In this document: piece after piece, positions 9,001 to 17,317 of the stretch
How positions within the stretch are numbered: the first letter of the stretch is position 1
Layout: each line of letters opens with the position of its first letter
From: Muribaculaceae bacterium
Lineage (GTDB): Bacteria > Bacteroidota > Bacteroidia > Bacteroidales > Muribaculaceae
Assembly: GCA_017964485.1 (NCBI GenBank)
Contig: JAGCRW010000048.1
Location: 1-64,000, forward strand
Direction of reading: 5' to 3'
DNA length: 64,000 nt
The notes under the pieces: generated by a model
Told to the model about the DNA's origin: nothing
Database searches by the model: none
Seen by the model: only the letters and a program-made list of their open reading frames with translations
Translations under genes and position numbers: made by a program

Positions 9001-11186
9001 ATGACTGGTCTAACGGCATTAAGCTCTATCCTTACGTCGGCACCAGCGATATCTTCTGGAACTGGGCAGGCTCATGGGCCGAATCGGCATTCCCAACCAC
9101 AGTCATCAACAACCAGAGTTGGTTCTACTGCACATTCATGGATAAGGACAACATTGGCGCTATCCTCTACAATTATAACAACCAAGGCGAGCGCTTTGAG
9201 GTAACTGGCATAGAGGACCATGTGTTCATGAAGTTCCCAGCTGCAGCCAACAACTGGAGCACTGGTGCAGATCTTACCGATGAGTATTCTAGCTACTTGC
9301 CCACTGTTGAGAAACCCGAGGAGGGCGGCAACGTAACTCCCGTAGAAAAGGATGTTATCCCCGACTGCGCTGTAGCAATGGAAGATTGCCTATACTTCTA
9401 CTTCGAGAACGGCAGCTACGGCTCGCCTTATGCTTGGGTTTACAGCAACACCAACACCTTTGGTGAGCACGGCTGGCCAGGCGAGGCACTTACCGAAGTT
9501 GTGGGTACCGCTCCTAACGGTAACCTCGTTTACCGCTGGACTTACAGCAACAGCGAAAGCCATCCTAGCGACATCATCTTCAGCAACAATGGTCAGGATC
9601 AAAGCGGTCCATTTGAGTTTGAGAACGGCGGTTACTACACAACCGACGGCTTGATTGGCGTGGCTCACGACGACATCTTGACCCTTGCACAGATTATCCA
9701 GAACGGCAAGGTAGACGAGCAATACCTCATCAGCAACGACCTCAACGCTATAATCACCGTCAACAGGAAGGACGACGTACACGTCTTCGCTAAGGATGCC
9801 GATGGTGAAGCCCTAGACCTCTCGGTTAACTACGACAACCTGCCAATGCATCCTGTTATGCAAGACTGGACCTTCGACCAGAGTAACTGGGTTGAGTTTA
9901 CGCTTCCAGGCGATAGCGAATTCACTCTCAACGACATGAGCCTGTTCAGTCAGACCTTGGTTGGTAGACTCGTCGAGAAGTACCCCAATCCACAGATTGA
10001 GTTGCTTGCCAACCCAATTCCTAAGGAGGAGATAAGCTACACTCCTAACAACTTCCTCCCTGCCAACTATTTCCTGTCTCATTCTGCTGCAAACTACTTC
10101 TTCGTTCAGCCAAAGGCTCAGGAGTACAACTTCGTCAAGTATGCCATTTATAAGGGCGACGGCAAGTTCGAGATGGCCAACCAAAGTGGCGAGAACGAAT
10201 GGGATATTCCATCGCTCCAAGGTGAAGTTCGTTTGGCTGGCGAGCAGCTTTACTATCAGGGCGACACCGAGCTGAGTGAGTTCTTCGAGGAGAATGGCGT
10301 TTACAATATTGAGGGTATTGCCAAGATTGGTGGCAGGAAAACAAATATTTCTGTTATCAATGCCATTAAGATTGGTGAGTACGTAGAGAATCTCACTCCT
10401 CTTGCCGAGGTGCTCGAGGAAGGCGTGGATGGCGCTGAGTATAAGATTGCCGAAAACCTTGCAGTTGTAGCTGCGCCTATGGACAAGGACTTCGCATTCC
10501 TCACCGACGGCAACGACAACTGGATTAAGGTAGTCTTCGAACCCGGAAGCGAGAACGAAGGCGTTATCATCGAGAGCTTTATGAGCCAAATGGCTATCAA
10601 GGGCGGCACCCTTAAGGGCGTTCTCAGTAACCGAGACTTCAATCCTTACATCACCCTCACTGCTACTCCACAGGTTGGCGAAGAACAAGTGAATTATAAC
10701 ATTGAGACCGTGGATCTAACCGAGGAGTTCGTCCTCAAGATGAACCAAGTGGTTGACGTGACTGGCTACTGGAACAAACATGACGGCGCTCTCCGCGCTT
10801 ACGCTCCCGACAACGCTATCCAAGGCCAGAGCCTCACGCTCAGCACCGATTGGCTTGACAACTACTCGACTGATAAGCTTGACGACGGTGTTCTCTATAC
10901 CGTGCTTGCTGCCATCACCATCAAGGAGCCATGGCAACCAGCCGAGCCTAGCGGAGTCAACATGCTTGACTATGACTACGACTTCCAGAACTACCTCGCC
11001 AACGCTCTTGAAGAGCCCGACAGCAGCATCCCAACTGGTGTTATGGACATCAACAGCGGAGTAGTATCAGTGCGCTACTACAACCTCCAGGGCATCGAGA
11101 TTCCTACCCCAGTTCAGGGCGTGAACATCGTTGTCAGGGAATACAACAACGGCAAGCGCACAGTAAGCAAAGTGCTGTTTAAATAA
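6072..11186 (+). CDS. Very large secreted GH13 alpha-amylase with starch-binding modules
   Basis: The start at 6072 is chosen because a signal peptide (MRKNYIILVMALLLPLTTLAQ) follows at once; the frame is open to 6003. The 1704-residue product begins with a GH13 alpha-amylase domain (about 22-560) that hydrolyses alpha-1,4-glucans. The conserved regions are intact: DVVSNH (226-231), RYDYAMG with nucleophile D325, VAEYW with acid/base E350, and LDNHDT with H418-D419. It is followed by a chitobiase-C-terminal-like beta module (YTTNGENPTS), a CBM26-like module (APYLYTYYYD), a second chitobiase-C-like repeat (YTTDGTEPTA), and further CBM26-like modules (HIYAWNADEYP, SPYAWVYSN). A long C-terminal beta region ends in a sorting-tail-like segment (YYNLQG, VQGVNIVVREY). 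A surface or secreted starch degrader is likely. No susC/susD-type partners lie nearby. Confidence 0.9.
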   Translation: MRKNYIILVMALLLPLTTLAQGWPANYGGVMLQGFFWDSYKETPDCSPFGPWDNHQTNEATATHQPGYTWATMYGAGWTSGEEWQVPVTTWTSLMAHKDEITPYIDLLWLPQSGSTVADSTMIYYKNTDDSPREGWRPWRQGAYWQYDKYGAGEVITNPDCMGFVPVFYFHHGLSYEYNDQGELVPWTYTDSEGRTWTPLSYFGTEAELRELISTFKAEGTGAIEDVVSNHRGGLGTWAGDKYSIEFPTEWYKGTFCPEGEFITWSSDDVCCDDESNRGTGNPDCGGQGQWARDIDHHSAATRLKVLKFLDFLKNDLGYVGYRYDYAMGFEEKHYAEYNTTLRPTFSVAEYWGTKDNISNWIHQTYMEGTYQSAAFDFPLQSEIREAFNYGNYQRLNDKGLISDPVLKRYAVTFLDNHDTFKDLPTDGSNYNWSNGKAYQHRVEKNIVEATAFILAMPGTPCMFYPHFMHPEWHDTFCTLIKARRTAGITNESERSAAEFFGTNGIQWVVTGTNGQVCFQLGDAVSQGCPDGFKTVWESDPDENGYKVARYSITEGLYDQIDKNEKQNLINGYPVIDRKSCTFTGEMTVKVKPSTEGCVLAYTTNGENPTSKDTNITEETALTINETTTLKVGVVVNDNVPASSVVTRQYVKTATESDKINFYVKDDNAPYLYTYYYDNDGNKHEPFGAWRGWLAYEKVMVGGLEWWHVQMDKPEYPVNLIINWEGSQTPDIDGITSDVFYTVQEGQPNDVTNTYMPMIENPGLNIDKRTGSYEGSVTATITASYSGATIVYTTDGTEPTASSPTIASGSTINFNTDGNHYLRAGILKDGEVINQEARSYYIQNGHGEGVNIYVKNMTTEDVPHIYAWNADEYPITPSFDEGGEKLSETETNCGQTWYWKHFEEVPAGFFFMLSGDKDKCATINYVAEGNDYYFYYYPGAHFGNDAFQPGFIDVTADSKHTTDVKAITVFMFDNDNYDWSNGIKLYPYVGTSDIFWNWAGSWAESAFPTTVINNQSWFYCTFMDKDNIGAILYNYNNQGERFEVTGIEDHVFMKFPAAANNWSTGADLTDEYSSYLPTVEKPEEGGNVTPVEKDVIPDCAVAMEDCLYFYFENGSYGSPYAWVYSNTNTFGEHGWPGEALTEVVGTAPNGNLVYRWTYSNSESHPSDIIFSNNGQDQSGPFEFENGGYYTTDGLIGVAHDDILTLAQIIQNGKVDEQYLISNDLNAIITVNRKDDVHVFAKDADGEALDLSVNYDNLPMHPVMQDWTFDQSNWVEFTLPGDSEFTLNDMSLFSQTLVGRLVEKYPNPQIELLANPIPKEEISYTPNNFLPANYFLSHSAANYFFVQPKAQEYNFVKYAIYKGDGKFEMANQSGENEWDIPSLQGEVRLAGEQLYYQGDTELSEFFEENGVYNIEGIAKIGGRKTNISVINAIKIGEYVENLTPLAEVLEEGVDGAEYKIAENLAVVAAPMDKDFAFLTDGNDNWIKVVFEPGSENEGVIIESFMSQMAIKGGTLKGVLSNRDFNPYITLTATPQVGEEQVNYNIETVDLTEEFVLKMNQVVDVTGYWNKHDGALRAYAPDNAIQGQSLTLSTDWLDNYSTDKLDDGVLYTVLAAITIKEPWQPAEPSGVNMLDYDYDFQNYLANALEEPDSSIPTGVMDINSGVVSVRYYNLQGIEIPTPVQGVNIVVREYNNGKRTVSKVLFK

Positions 11187-11233
11187 TGCACTAAGCCTAA
11201 TGCACAAGGCTTAATGCATAATGCACAATCTAA
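11187..11233 (+). repeat. AATGCA-word low-complexity spacer
   Basis: Directly after the amylase stop codon the DNA stutters on the words GCACTAAGCC, TAATGCACAAGG and AATGCATAATGCACAAT. Similar strings occur at 18331-18360, 33458-33510 and 54877-54900, each in a gap between genes. Not coding. Confidence 0.5.
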
Positions 11234-11268
11234 AATGCTTGGCACGTAATAGTGCCAAGCATTTTTTT
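11232..11268 (+). terminator. Intrinsic terminator of the amylase gene
   Basis: An 11-bp perfect stem (ATGCTTGGCAC / GTGCCAAGCAT, extended by A-T pairs) with a six-base loop and a run of T. It lies 46 bases after the amylase stop codon. Confidence 0.85.
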
Positions 11269-11498
11269 ATCTCCCACCACGCTACAAAAAGGTCGCTGCG
11301 CTTAAAATTAATTGAAAATTGTGTTGAGTATTTTGTCTGTATGTCTAAAAACAACTTATGTTCTTATGTCCTAATGCTGGGTGAGATTTGTTGATAAAAA
11401 TTTGCCGTTAGTGGGACGCTGCTCCCTGTTAACATCTTTTTTACCTTCACACAAAAAAATACCCTACATTATTAAATATATATTTCAAAACTTTTTCC
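11269..11498. other. Non-coding spacer before the 11.5 kb promoter
   Basis: 230 bases of A/T-rich DNA. It contains CGCTTAAAATTAATTGAAAATT (11298-11319 region), a word also found at 35760-35785 in the loop-rich repeat before the RluA-type gene. I see no ORF, promoter or terminator of its own. Confidence 0.4.
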
Positions 11499-11506
11499 TA
11501 CCTTTG
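11499..11506 (+). promoter_or_regulatory. -7 box upstream of the structured leader
   Basis: TACCTTTG matches TAnnTTTG exactly. Transcription should start near 11511-11513, at the first base of the structured leader and about 180 bases before the ATG at 11694. Confidence 0.6.
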
Positions 11507-11510
11507 CACC

Positions 11511-11622
11511 GTGGTAATGAATTAAGGTAATAAAATGCAAGGTAATAACCACAAGCACAATATGTTACAGTACTCTACAACCCAACAATAGAGCACTATG
11601 CCATATTGTGCGCCTTTTTTTA
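11511..11622 (+). ncRNA. Structured leader or small RNA ending in an intrinsic terminator
   Basis: Just downstream of the -7 box the sequence can fold into a short helix (GTGGT at 11511-11515 with ACCAC at 11548-11552) enclosing three GGTAAT words. A long hairpin follows: GCACAATATG (11555-11564) pairs with CATATTGTGC (11602-11611), and an inner CTCTA/TAGAG helix lies at 11573-11577 and 11589-11593. GCC and seven T residues come next. This has the form of a premature terminator between a promoter and the gene beginning at 11694, so it could be an attenuator, a riboswitch-like leader or a free-standing RNA of about 110 bases. No known RNA family is recognised. An ATG at 11598 lies inside the hairpin and is not taken as a start. 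Confidence 0.5.
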
Positions 11623-11693
11623 TTACACCACTAAAGACAAAAAAAAGATTTTTAAATAACTATATTTTACTAACTACTAAACTTTTCAAGCGT

Positions 11694-14600
11694 ATGAAAA
11701 AATTACTAACTTTTCTAACCTTGCTCACGCTCTCCATAGGAGTGGGGTGGGCAGCAGAAGCTGTTGATCATTTAGTTCGGAGCATTACTGGAGTGACTGC
11801 GGGTAGCTCCGATTACACTACTTGGTCAGGAAAAACTTGTGATGGTGGTTCTAGTGCTGTTTTTGCTGGCTGTAGCGCAGGAGGCAATGATGCAATCCAA
11901 ATACGCTCAAGTGGGAACAATTCTGGTATTGTCACCACCACCTCTGGTGGCAAAATAACAAAAGTAAGAGTCAATTGGAACTCAAATACAGCCGATACTA
12001 GAACTCTTAATATTTATGGCTCGAACTCAGCCTATACTGCTGCAAGCAACCTTTATTCAACTTCCACTCAGGGAACTTTACTTGGAACCATTGTTAAAGG
12101 CACATCAACTGAGCTTGAAATCAGTGGCGACTACGCCTATATCGGAGTCCGTTCTGCAAGTGGAGCAATGTATATAGGTGATATTTGGTTTACTTGGGAG
12201 ACTGATGGCGGCACACCTCAACCCACTACCTATTCTATCACTGGCACAGGTGCTACTACTGGTGGAACTGTGAGTGCAACTGCAACCAGCGGCATCACAT
12301 CAGGAACAAGCGTGACTCTCACGGCCACCCCAAATAGTGGATATGAGCTTACTGCTTTCACTGTTAATGGCACTGACGTGTTTGACAACATGACTGGTCC
12401 TGATACAAACGGTGCCTATACCTACGATATCACCGTGACTGACAATGTAACAGTTTCTGCTAATTTCACAGAACAATCAACACCTCCAAGTGGAGATTAT
12501 TTGTTCTATGAATCATTTGATAAATGTGGCGGATCTGGAGGAAATGACAATCAATGGAGTGGCAGTATTGCCGGTACTGAAATAACATCAACTGATCTTG
12601 ATAATACTGGATGGGATATTAGCAAAACGAGTTCATCTAGCAATACAACGGCAAAAGTGTTTGCTGGTGACAAATGTGTTCGTACAGGGCACAATACAAT
12701 ATTTACCACTCCTTCTATTAATGTTACTGATGGTCAAATTTATACTTTGACTTTTAAGGCTGCTGCATGGAACACTAACAGTGAGTCCACAAATTTAAAA
12801 CTTTATTGTGATGGTGGAACATTAAGTTCTTCTACAGAAACTTTAGTTAAAGGACAATGGACTGAATATACAATAACAGTCACAGCAACAGCATCATCTT
12901 TAACAATTGGTTTTGGCGGCAATGGTGCTTCTAACTCTCGCTTCTTCCTTGACGAAGTAAAGATTGAAGCACCCGAGGTTGTAGAGAAAACCTATAACGT
13001 TACCGTAACTCAAGCCACAGGTGGCACAATCACTGCTTCACCAGTAGGCGAGAAAGTTGTTGACGCGGGTGATAAGATTACCGTGACAGCTACTCCCGCC
13101 ACAGGTTATGAATTCACAAGTTGGTCTATCACTGGTGCAGAGGAGACTGAGCCTGATGCTAACAACGAAATCACAGCTGCCGGCAACGCGACCATCACCG
13201 CCACATTCAGCCCCCGCACTCTGAACATTACTCGCACCATCAAGACTAACGGCAACGTCAGCGATGCTGGTGGTTGGGTAGGCAGCTGGGGAGATAATTG
13301 TACCGTAGGTACCGACTGGGCAACTAATCCCAATTATAGTGTAACCACTACTGTTGGAAAGGAAGTAACTTTTATGGTTGGTACCAACAACAACTATCAG
13401 ATGGTTCAAGGCAATGTCACTGCAGTTGACGAAAACGGTGACCCTGTAACTCTCACAAGCACTTGGCAGCCTAATAATGATGGCCAAATCTCTTTCTCGT
13501 TCATAATGCCTAGTGGTGATGTAGCTATAACCGCCAACTTTACTGATTATCGTGGAGAGCTTCGCCTTGCAGGTCACTTCAACGGCAATTCTACTTGGCG
13601 CACTGGTACTGCAGGTCCAGCGTTCACCTATGACAGCAGTAGCGACACTTACACTATCAAAGCTTATTTCACTGGAATTGATGACAGCGGTTACAATGAC
13701 TACTTCTTCCTCACCCTCGACGGTGAAGAGAAGCATCCGAAGGCAGATCAGGGCAACTACTACATCTCTGACTTAAACGGTGGCTCAATGCCATTCGAGT
13801 TAAGTGGTAGCAACAGCAACAACTTCGGTTGCGCACCTGGCTTATTCGACATCGAGATTAATGGTGCGCTCACCAGCATGAAGTTCACCAAGGTCACTCC
13901 CACCATTAGCTTTACTCCCCCTACTGGTGAGGTTGAGCAAGGTACAAGCGTTAGTGCAACAAGCAATATTGAAACTCATGTGAGCGCAGTCAAGGCTATC
14001 GATAGCGATGCAGTGGGTGATGTTACCGTGGGTGTGAACACCGACAACGGCAACACTTGGGACCCAAGCGTAACGCTCAGCACCATTGGCTCTGCAACTG
14101 TCTATGGAAAGTCTTGGCTCAGCAGCAACAGCAACATCAATGCTACTGGCAGCGCAACCTATAATGTGGTAGCTGCTAACACCAACACCCAGTATCAGCT
14201 TATTACAAGCACTGATGATCTTGTTGCTAACAAGAAGTATATCATTGTAAGCGAGACTAAGGGTAAGGCCGCTGGTGCCATGGACGGCGTTTATTTGAGC
14301 GAAAACTCAATTACCATTGATCTTAACAGCCACATTGCAACTGTTAATGACAATGTTGAGGTATTTACTCTTGGCGGCAATGCAACAGATGGTTGGACCT
14401 TAACAAACAAGAACGGAGAAGTACTTGGAGCTAAGGCCGCAAAATCTCTTACTTATGACGAAAATGATGATCCTGTCACTACAGCTACTATTTCGTTCGG
14501 CACTCAAACTTTAAATGATAATATCACTTATAACAAAGCTGAAATTACTTACGGTTCTTATGGACGCATTATTCACAATGTAAACAGTCCTCGTTTCTTG

Positions 14601-16556
14601 AATTACACAAGTGACTATACTGTTTCAATGCTTCCTGTCCAGCTCTATAAGCAAGTAGAAGGCACAGTTATTCCAACGTGTGCAACTCCAACCTTCTCAC
14701 CAGTTGCTGGTGAATACACTGAGGCGCAGAGCGTGACCATCAGTTGCGCTACCGATGGTGCAACTATTTACTACAGCACTAATGGAACAGACTTCCAGGA
14801 ATATACAGAGGCAATTAACGTAAGTGAGAGCATTATTCTTTACGCTTATGCGACATGTGAAGGATACACCCAAAGTCAGACAGCAGAAGCTGAGTATACA
14901 ATCACAACTCCAAAGGTTGCAACACCAGAATTCGATCCTGGTGAGGGTATCTACACCAGTGCACAAAATGTGACAATCACTTGTGCAACCGCTGGTGCGA
15001 CTATTTACTACAGTACAGATGGAGAAACTTATACCGAGTACACTGCTTCAATTCCTGTAAGCGAGGAAACAACACTCTACGCAAAGGCCACATTGACCGG
15101 TTATATCGACAGTGATATAGCACAAGCAACTTACTCATTCGCTGAGGCAGCATCAGATAAGTTTGTTCTTGTAACAAGTGATGATCAGATTGTTGCAGGA
15201 GGTGAATATATTATAGTATCTCACGATTACCAATATGTTATGGGTATCATTGGTGGTAACGATTATGGAGCTAAGGTCGAAGGTAGTGTCTTTAATGATG
15301 ACCACACTGAAGTGACACCTGCCACTGGTGCTAATATTTTGACATTGGAAGGTTCTGCTGGTGCTTGGAATTTAAAGCAGAAGAATAACAATTATATCTG
15401 GCTACAGAAAGGTGGTACAAATATTTATTCGAAAGCAAGTACTTATTCTAATACAGATTATTCAAAGTCATTAATCATAGAACCCCAGTCCGAAGACAAC
15501 ACCATCCGTATAACTACTGGTTCATCTAGCACTCGCCGAATTGGTTTCTATGATGGCAGCAAACCATTTGGACACTGGGCAGACAACAATTATAATCAGG
15601 CTAATACTCAATATCATAAAGTGTACTTGTACTACCGCAATCCTTCAGTAATTGAGAGCAAGACCCTTGCTCAGATTATTTCCTTAGGAGAAAATGCTGA
15701 AGGCAAGACCTACAAGATCAGCAACGCTGATGGTCTGCTTGGTGTTCACAAGATCGGCACATCAATATGGTTCAAAGACGAGGAGCAGGCTGTTGACTAT
15801 CAGAATCCAACTGCTGCCGAATACAAGTACTATACAGTTGTTGAACCAACATTAGAAATCAACAAGAGCGAGAAAGACTTCGCCCAGAACAACTGGATTG
15901 AGGTTGTATTCCCTGCTGCAAAGGATTTCACCAATGCATATGTTAAGAACTTGACAGGTACATACTCTTGCGATAATGGTAATCCTAAGCTCACTCTAAC
16001 CGTAGCAGTAGATGAGGATAATGATGTTTTTGAGGTTCCATCTAGTGGTTTAGCCTACGAACTTAATCCATATATTCCTGCCAACTTTGCTGGAAATCAG
16101 GAGTACACCAACAACGGCGAGACTCAGACCTTCTTCTTCTCTACGCCAAAAGCACAAGAATATGCTCAAATCTTGTGGGCTGTTTGGGACGGAGAAAAGT
16201 TCAATATGACAACAGACAATGATTATAATTATTACGGATTCAAAGGTTCGTTTACTATAAATCCAGAGCTTAATTCATATCCTACTTCTGGATTGACCTC
16301 TGGCGATACTTATAACTTCAAGGCCATCATCCGTAAGAACATATCTAAAGCAGGTCCTTACGAGGTATATCCAACTGACCTCAATCCTGAAGTTCCAACT
16401 GCCATCAATGGTGTTGTTGTTAACGGACTTGTTAAGAGCGTGAAGTACGTGAACGTAGCAGGTATGGTAAGTGATGTTCCATTCCAGGGCATTAACATTG
16501 TAGTAACTGAGTACACAGACGGCACTCGCACTACAACTAAGATGCTCCGCAAGTAA
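11694..16556 (+). CDS. 1620-residue secreted multi-module surface protein
   Basis: Start chosen at 11694 because MKKLLTFLTLLTLSIGVGWA is a clear signal peptide; the open frame runs back to 11598 through a terminator hairpin. Modules in order: a Ser/Thr/Gly-rich beta domain (about 25-180); an InlB-like divergent repeat (GTVSATATSGITSG, VTLTATPNSGYEL); a jelly-roll-like domain at about 270-425 (LFYESFDKCGG, WSGSIAGTEI); a second InlB-like repeat (GGTITASPVGEKV, VTATPATGYEF); further beta domains; then two chitobiase-C-terminal-like repeats (GATIYYSTNGTDF and GATIYYSTDGETY). The C-terminus (VKYVNVAGMV, FQGINIVVTEYTDG) closely parallels that of the amylase and looks like a sorting tail. No catalytic motif is visible. 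I infer an adhesin or glycan-binding surface protein. Confidence 0.75.
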   Translation: MKKLLTFLTLLTLSIGVGWAAEAVDHLVRSITGVTAGSSDYTTWSGKTCDGGSSAVFAGCSAGGNDAIQIRSSGNNSGIVTTTSGGKITKVRVNWNSNTADTRTLNIYGSNSAYTAASNLYSTSTQGTLLGTIVKGTSTELEISGDYAYIGVRSASGAMYIGDIWFTWETDGGTPQPTTYSITGTGATTGGTVSATATSGITSGTSVTLTATPNSGYELTAFTVNGTDVFDNMTGPDTNGAYTYDITVTDNVTVSANFTEQSTPPSGDYLFYESFDKCGGSGGNDNQWSGSIAGTEITSTDLDNTGWDISKTSSSSNTTAKVFAGDKCVRTGHNTIFTTPSINVTDGQIYTLTFKAAAWNTNSESTNLKLYCDGGTLSSSTETLVKGQWTEYTITVTATASSLTIGFGGNGASNSRFFLDEVKIEAPEVVEKTYNVTVTQATGGTITASPVGEKVVDAGDKITVTATPATGYEFTSWSITGAEETEPDANNEITAAGNATITATFSPRTLNITRTIKTNGNVSDAGGWVGSWGDNCTVGTDWATNPNYSVTTTVGKEVTFMVGTNNNYQMVQGNVTAVDENGDPVTLTSTWQPNNDGQISFSFIMPSGDVAITANFTDYRGELRLAGHFNGNSTWRTGTAGPAFTYDSSSDTYTIKAYFTGIDDSGYNDYFFLTLDGEEKHPKADQGNYYISDLNGGSMPFELSGSNSNNFGCAPGLFDIEINGALTSMKFTKVTPTISFTPPTGEVEQGTSVSATSNIETHVSAVKAIDSDAVGDVTVGVNTDNGNTWDPSVTLSTIGSATVYGKSWLSSNSNINATGSATYNVVAANTNTQYQLITSTDDLVANKKYIIVSETKGKAAGAMDGVYLSENSITIDLNSHIATVNDNVEVFTLGGNATDGWTLTNKNGEVLGAKAAKSLTYDENDDPVTTATISFGTQTLNDNITYNKAEITYGSYGRIIHNVNSPRFLNYTSDYTVSMLPVQLYKQVEGTVIPTCATPTFSPVAGEYTEAQSVTISCATDGATIYYSTNGTDFQEYTEAINVSESIILYAYATCEGYTQSQTAEAEYTITTPKVATPEFDPGEGIYTSAQNVTITCATAGATIYYSTDGETYTEYTASIPVSEETTLYAKATLTGYIDSDIAQATYSFAEAASDKFVLVTSDDQIVAGGEYIIVSHDYQYVMGIIGGNDYGAKVEGSVFNDDHTEVTPATGANILTLEGSAGAWNLKQKNNNYIWLQKGGTNIYSKASTYSNTDYSKSLIIEPQSEDNTIRITTGSSSTRRIGFYDGSKPFGHWADNNYNQANTQYHKVYLYYRNPSVIESKTLAQIISLGENAEGKTYKISNADGLLGVHKIGTSIWFKDEEQAVDYQNPTAAEYKYYTVVEPTLEINKSEKDFAQNNWIEVVFPAAKDFTNAYVKNLTGTYSCDNGNPKLTLTVAVDEDNDVFEVPSSGLAYELNPYIPANFAGNQEYTNNGETQTFFFSTPKAQEYAQILWAVWDGEKFNMTTDNDYNYYGFKGSFTINPELNSYPTSGLTSGDTYNFKAIIRKNISKAGPYEVYPTDLNPEVPTAINGVVVNGLVKSVKYVNVAGMVSDVPFQGINIVVTEYTDGTRTTTKMLRK

Positions 16557-16582
16557 TCAGCGCTTAAGGCGCGAGGAACGAA

Positions 16583-16600
16583 GATCGTGAACGTGATCGG
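16583..16600 (+). repeat. GATCGTGAACGTGATCGG repeat, isolated copy
   Basis: An 18-base copy of the GATCGTGAACGTGATC word that also flanks the four-helix-bundle gene at 48416-48437 (same orientation) and about 48940-48970 (opposite orientation). Here it lies between the stop codon of the 1620-residue protein and its terminator. Confidence 0.6.
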
Positions 16601-16620
16601 AAATCCCTTATTATAATTAA

Positions 16621-16659
16621 AGGTGCTCGCCCCAATCAAGGGCGGGCATCTTTGTTTTT
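16621..16659 (+). terminator. Intrinsic terminator of the 1620-residue protein gene
   Basis: A GC-rich hairpin (AGGTGCTCGCCC with GGGCGGGCATCTT, two G-T pairs) is followed by a T-rich tract. It lies 65 bases after the stop codon. Confidence 0.75.
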
Positions 16660-16676
16660 GACACTTAGCGCACACT

Positions 16677-17213
16677 GAACGCCGGCGGTGCGGCGCAATA
16701 CACTAACTGCACCAATCCTAGCTCTCTACCCTCGCTACACTCACTCTCCTCTCTCACTCTTCCTTGAGGATACTTGAACGCCGGCGGTGCGGCGTAATGC
16801 ACCAACAGCGCCCACGATTGCTTACTTCTTCAACAGCGCCCACGATCGGTTTTCTACTCAACCGCACCACTCTCCATACCAACTCTCCACCCCTTCCTTG
16901 AGACTTCTTGAACGCCGGCGGTACGGCGTAATACACTAACAACGCCAACGCTCGGTTTTCCTCTCAACCACACCACTCTCCACACCAACTCTCCACCCCT
17001 TCCTTGAGACTTCTCGAACGTCGGCGGTGCGGCACAGTACACCAACAGCACCCACGATTGCTTACTTCTTCAATAGCGCCCACGATTGGTTTTTAACTAT
17101 CGCACCTTTTCTCTAAACACTCTACTCTTCCTGCTTCCCTCTTTTCACTTTCCTTTATACTATTGCCTGAAAACTGGGAGCTGTTTCCGCATTGCGCCGC
17201 ACTGACGGCGCTC
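16677..17213 (+). repeat. REP-like repeat array upstream of the Y1 transposase gene
   Basis: Four direct copies of a 19-base core, GAACGCCGGCGGTGCGGCG or close variants, begin at 16677, 16776, 16910 and 17016. A fifth, inverted copy lies at 17191-17213, about 105 bases before the transposase ATG. Each core can fold (ACGCCG with CGGCGT around a six-base loop) and is followed by A(C)AATACACTAAC/ATGCACCAAC-type sequence. Between cores the unit carries TTCCTTGAGACTTCT, CAACTCTCCACCCC and, in the second and fourth copies, a duplicated CAACAGCGCCCACGAT with a TTGCTTACTTCTT spacer. The copies are 99-134 bases apart. Palindromic extragenic units clustered beside a Y1 transposase are the hallmark of REP/RAYT loci. 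No gene is seen within the array. Confidence 0.8.
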
Positions 17214-17282
17214 AAAATTGCCTTTTCTCCTCACATCATATCAAAAGAAACTCTCATATCAACAAAAAAAAGCTGATATCTC
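17214..17282. other. Spacer between the REP-like array and the transposase promoter
   Basis: A/T-rich spacer with no recognised motif. Upstream in-frame start codons from 17192 would begin inside the inverted repeat copy and are not taken as the real start. Confidence 0.4.
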
Positions 17283-17313
17283 TTGCTTTGCACATAAAAA
17301 ACAGCTATTTTTG
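17283..17313 (+). promoter_or_regulatory. Promoter of the Y1 transposase-like gene
   Basis: TATTTTTG at 17306-17313 is a consensus -7 box; TTG at 17283-17285 is about 20 bases upstream. The ATG at 17318 begins only four bases after the -7 box, so the mRNA should be leaderless or nearly so. Confidence 0.55.
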
Positions 17314-17317
17314 CGCT

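Noticed and set aside
9813..10688. 291-codon minus-strand open frame inside the amylase
   Set aside because: A shadow of the amylase C-terminal region without any family resemblance.
11598..11693. N-terminal extension of the 1620-residue protein
   Set aside because: It would be translated from within a terminator hairpin, and the signal peptide begins at 11694.
16677..17213. CRISPR array
   Set aside because: Repeats are only four or five, imperfect, 99-134 bases apart with related spacers, and there are no cas genes.
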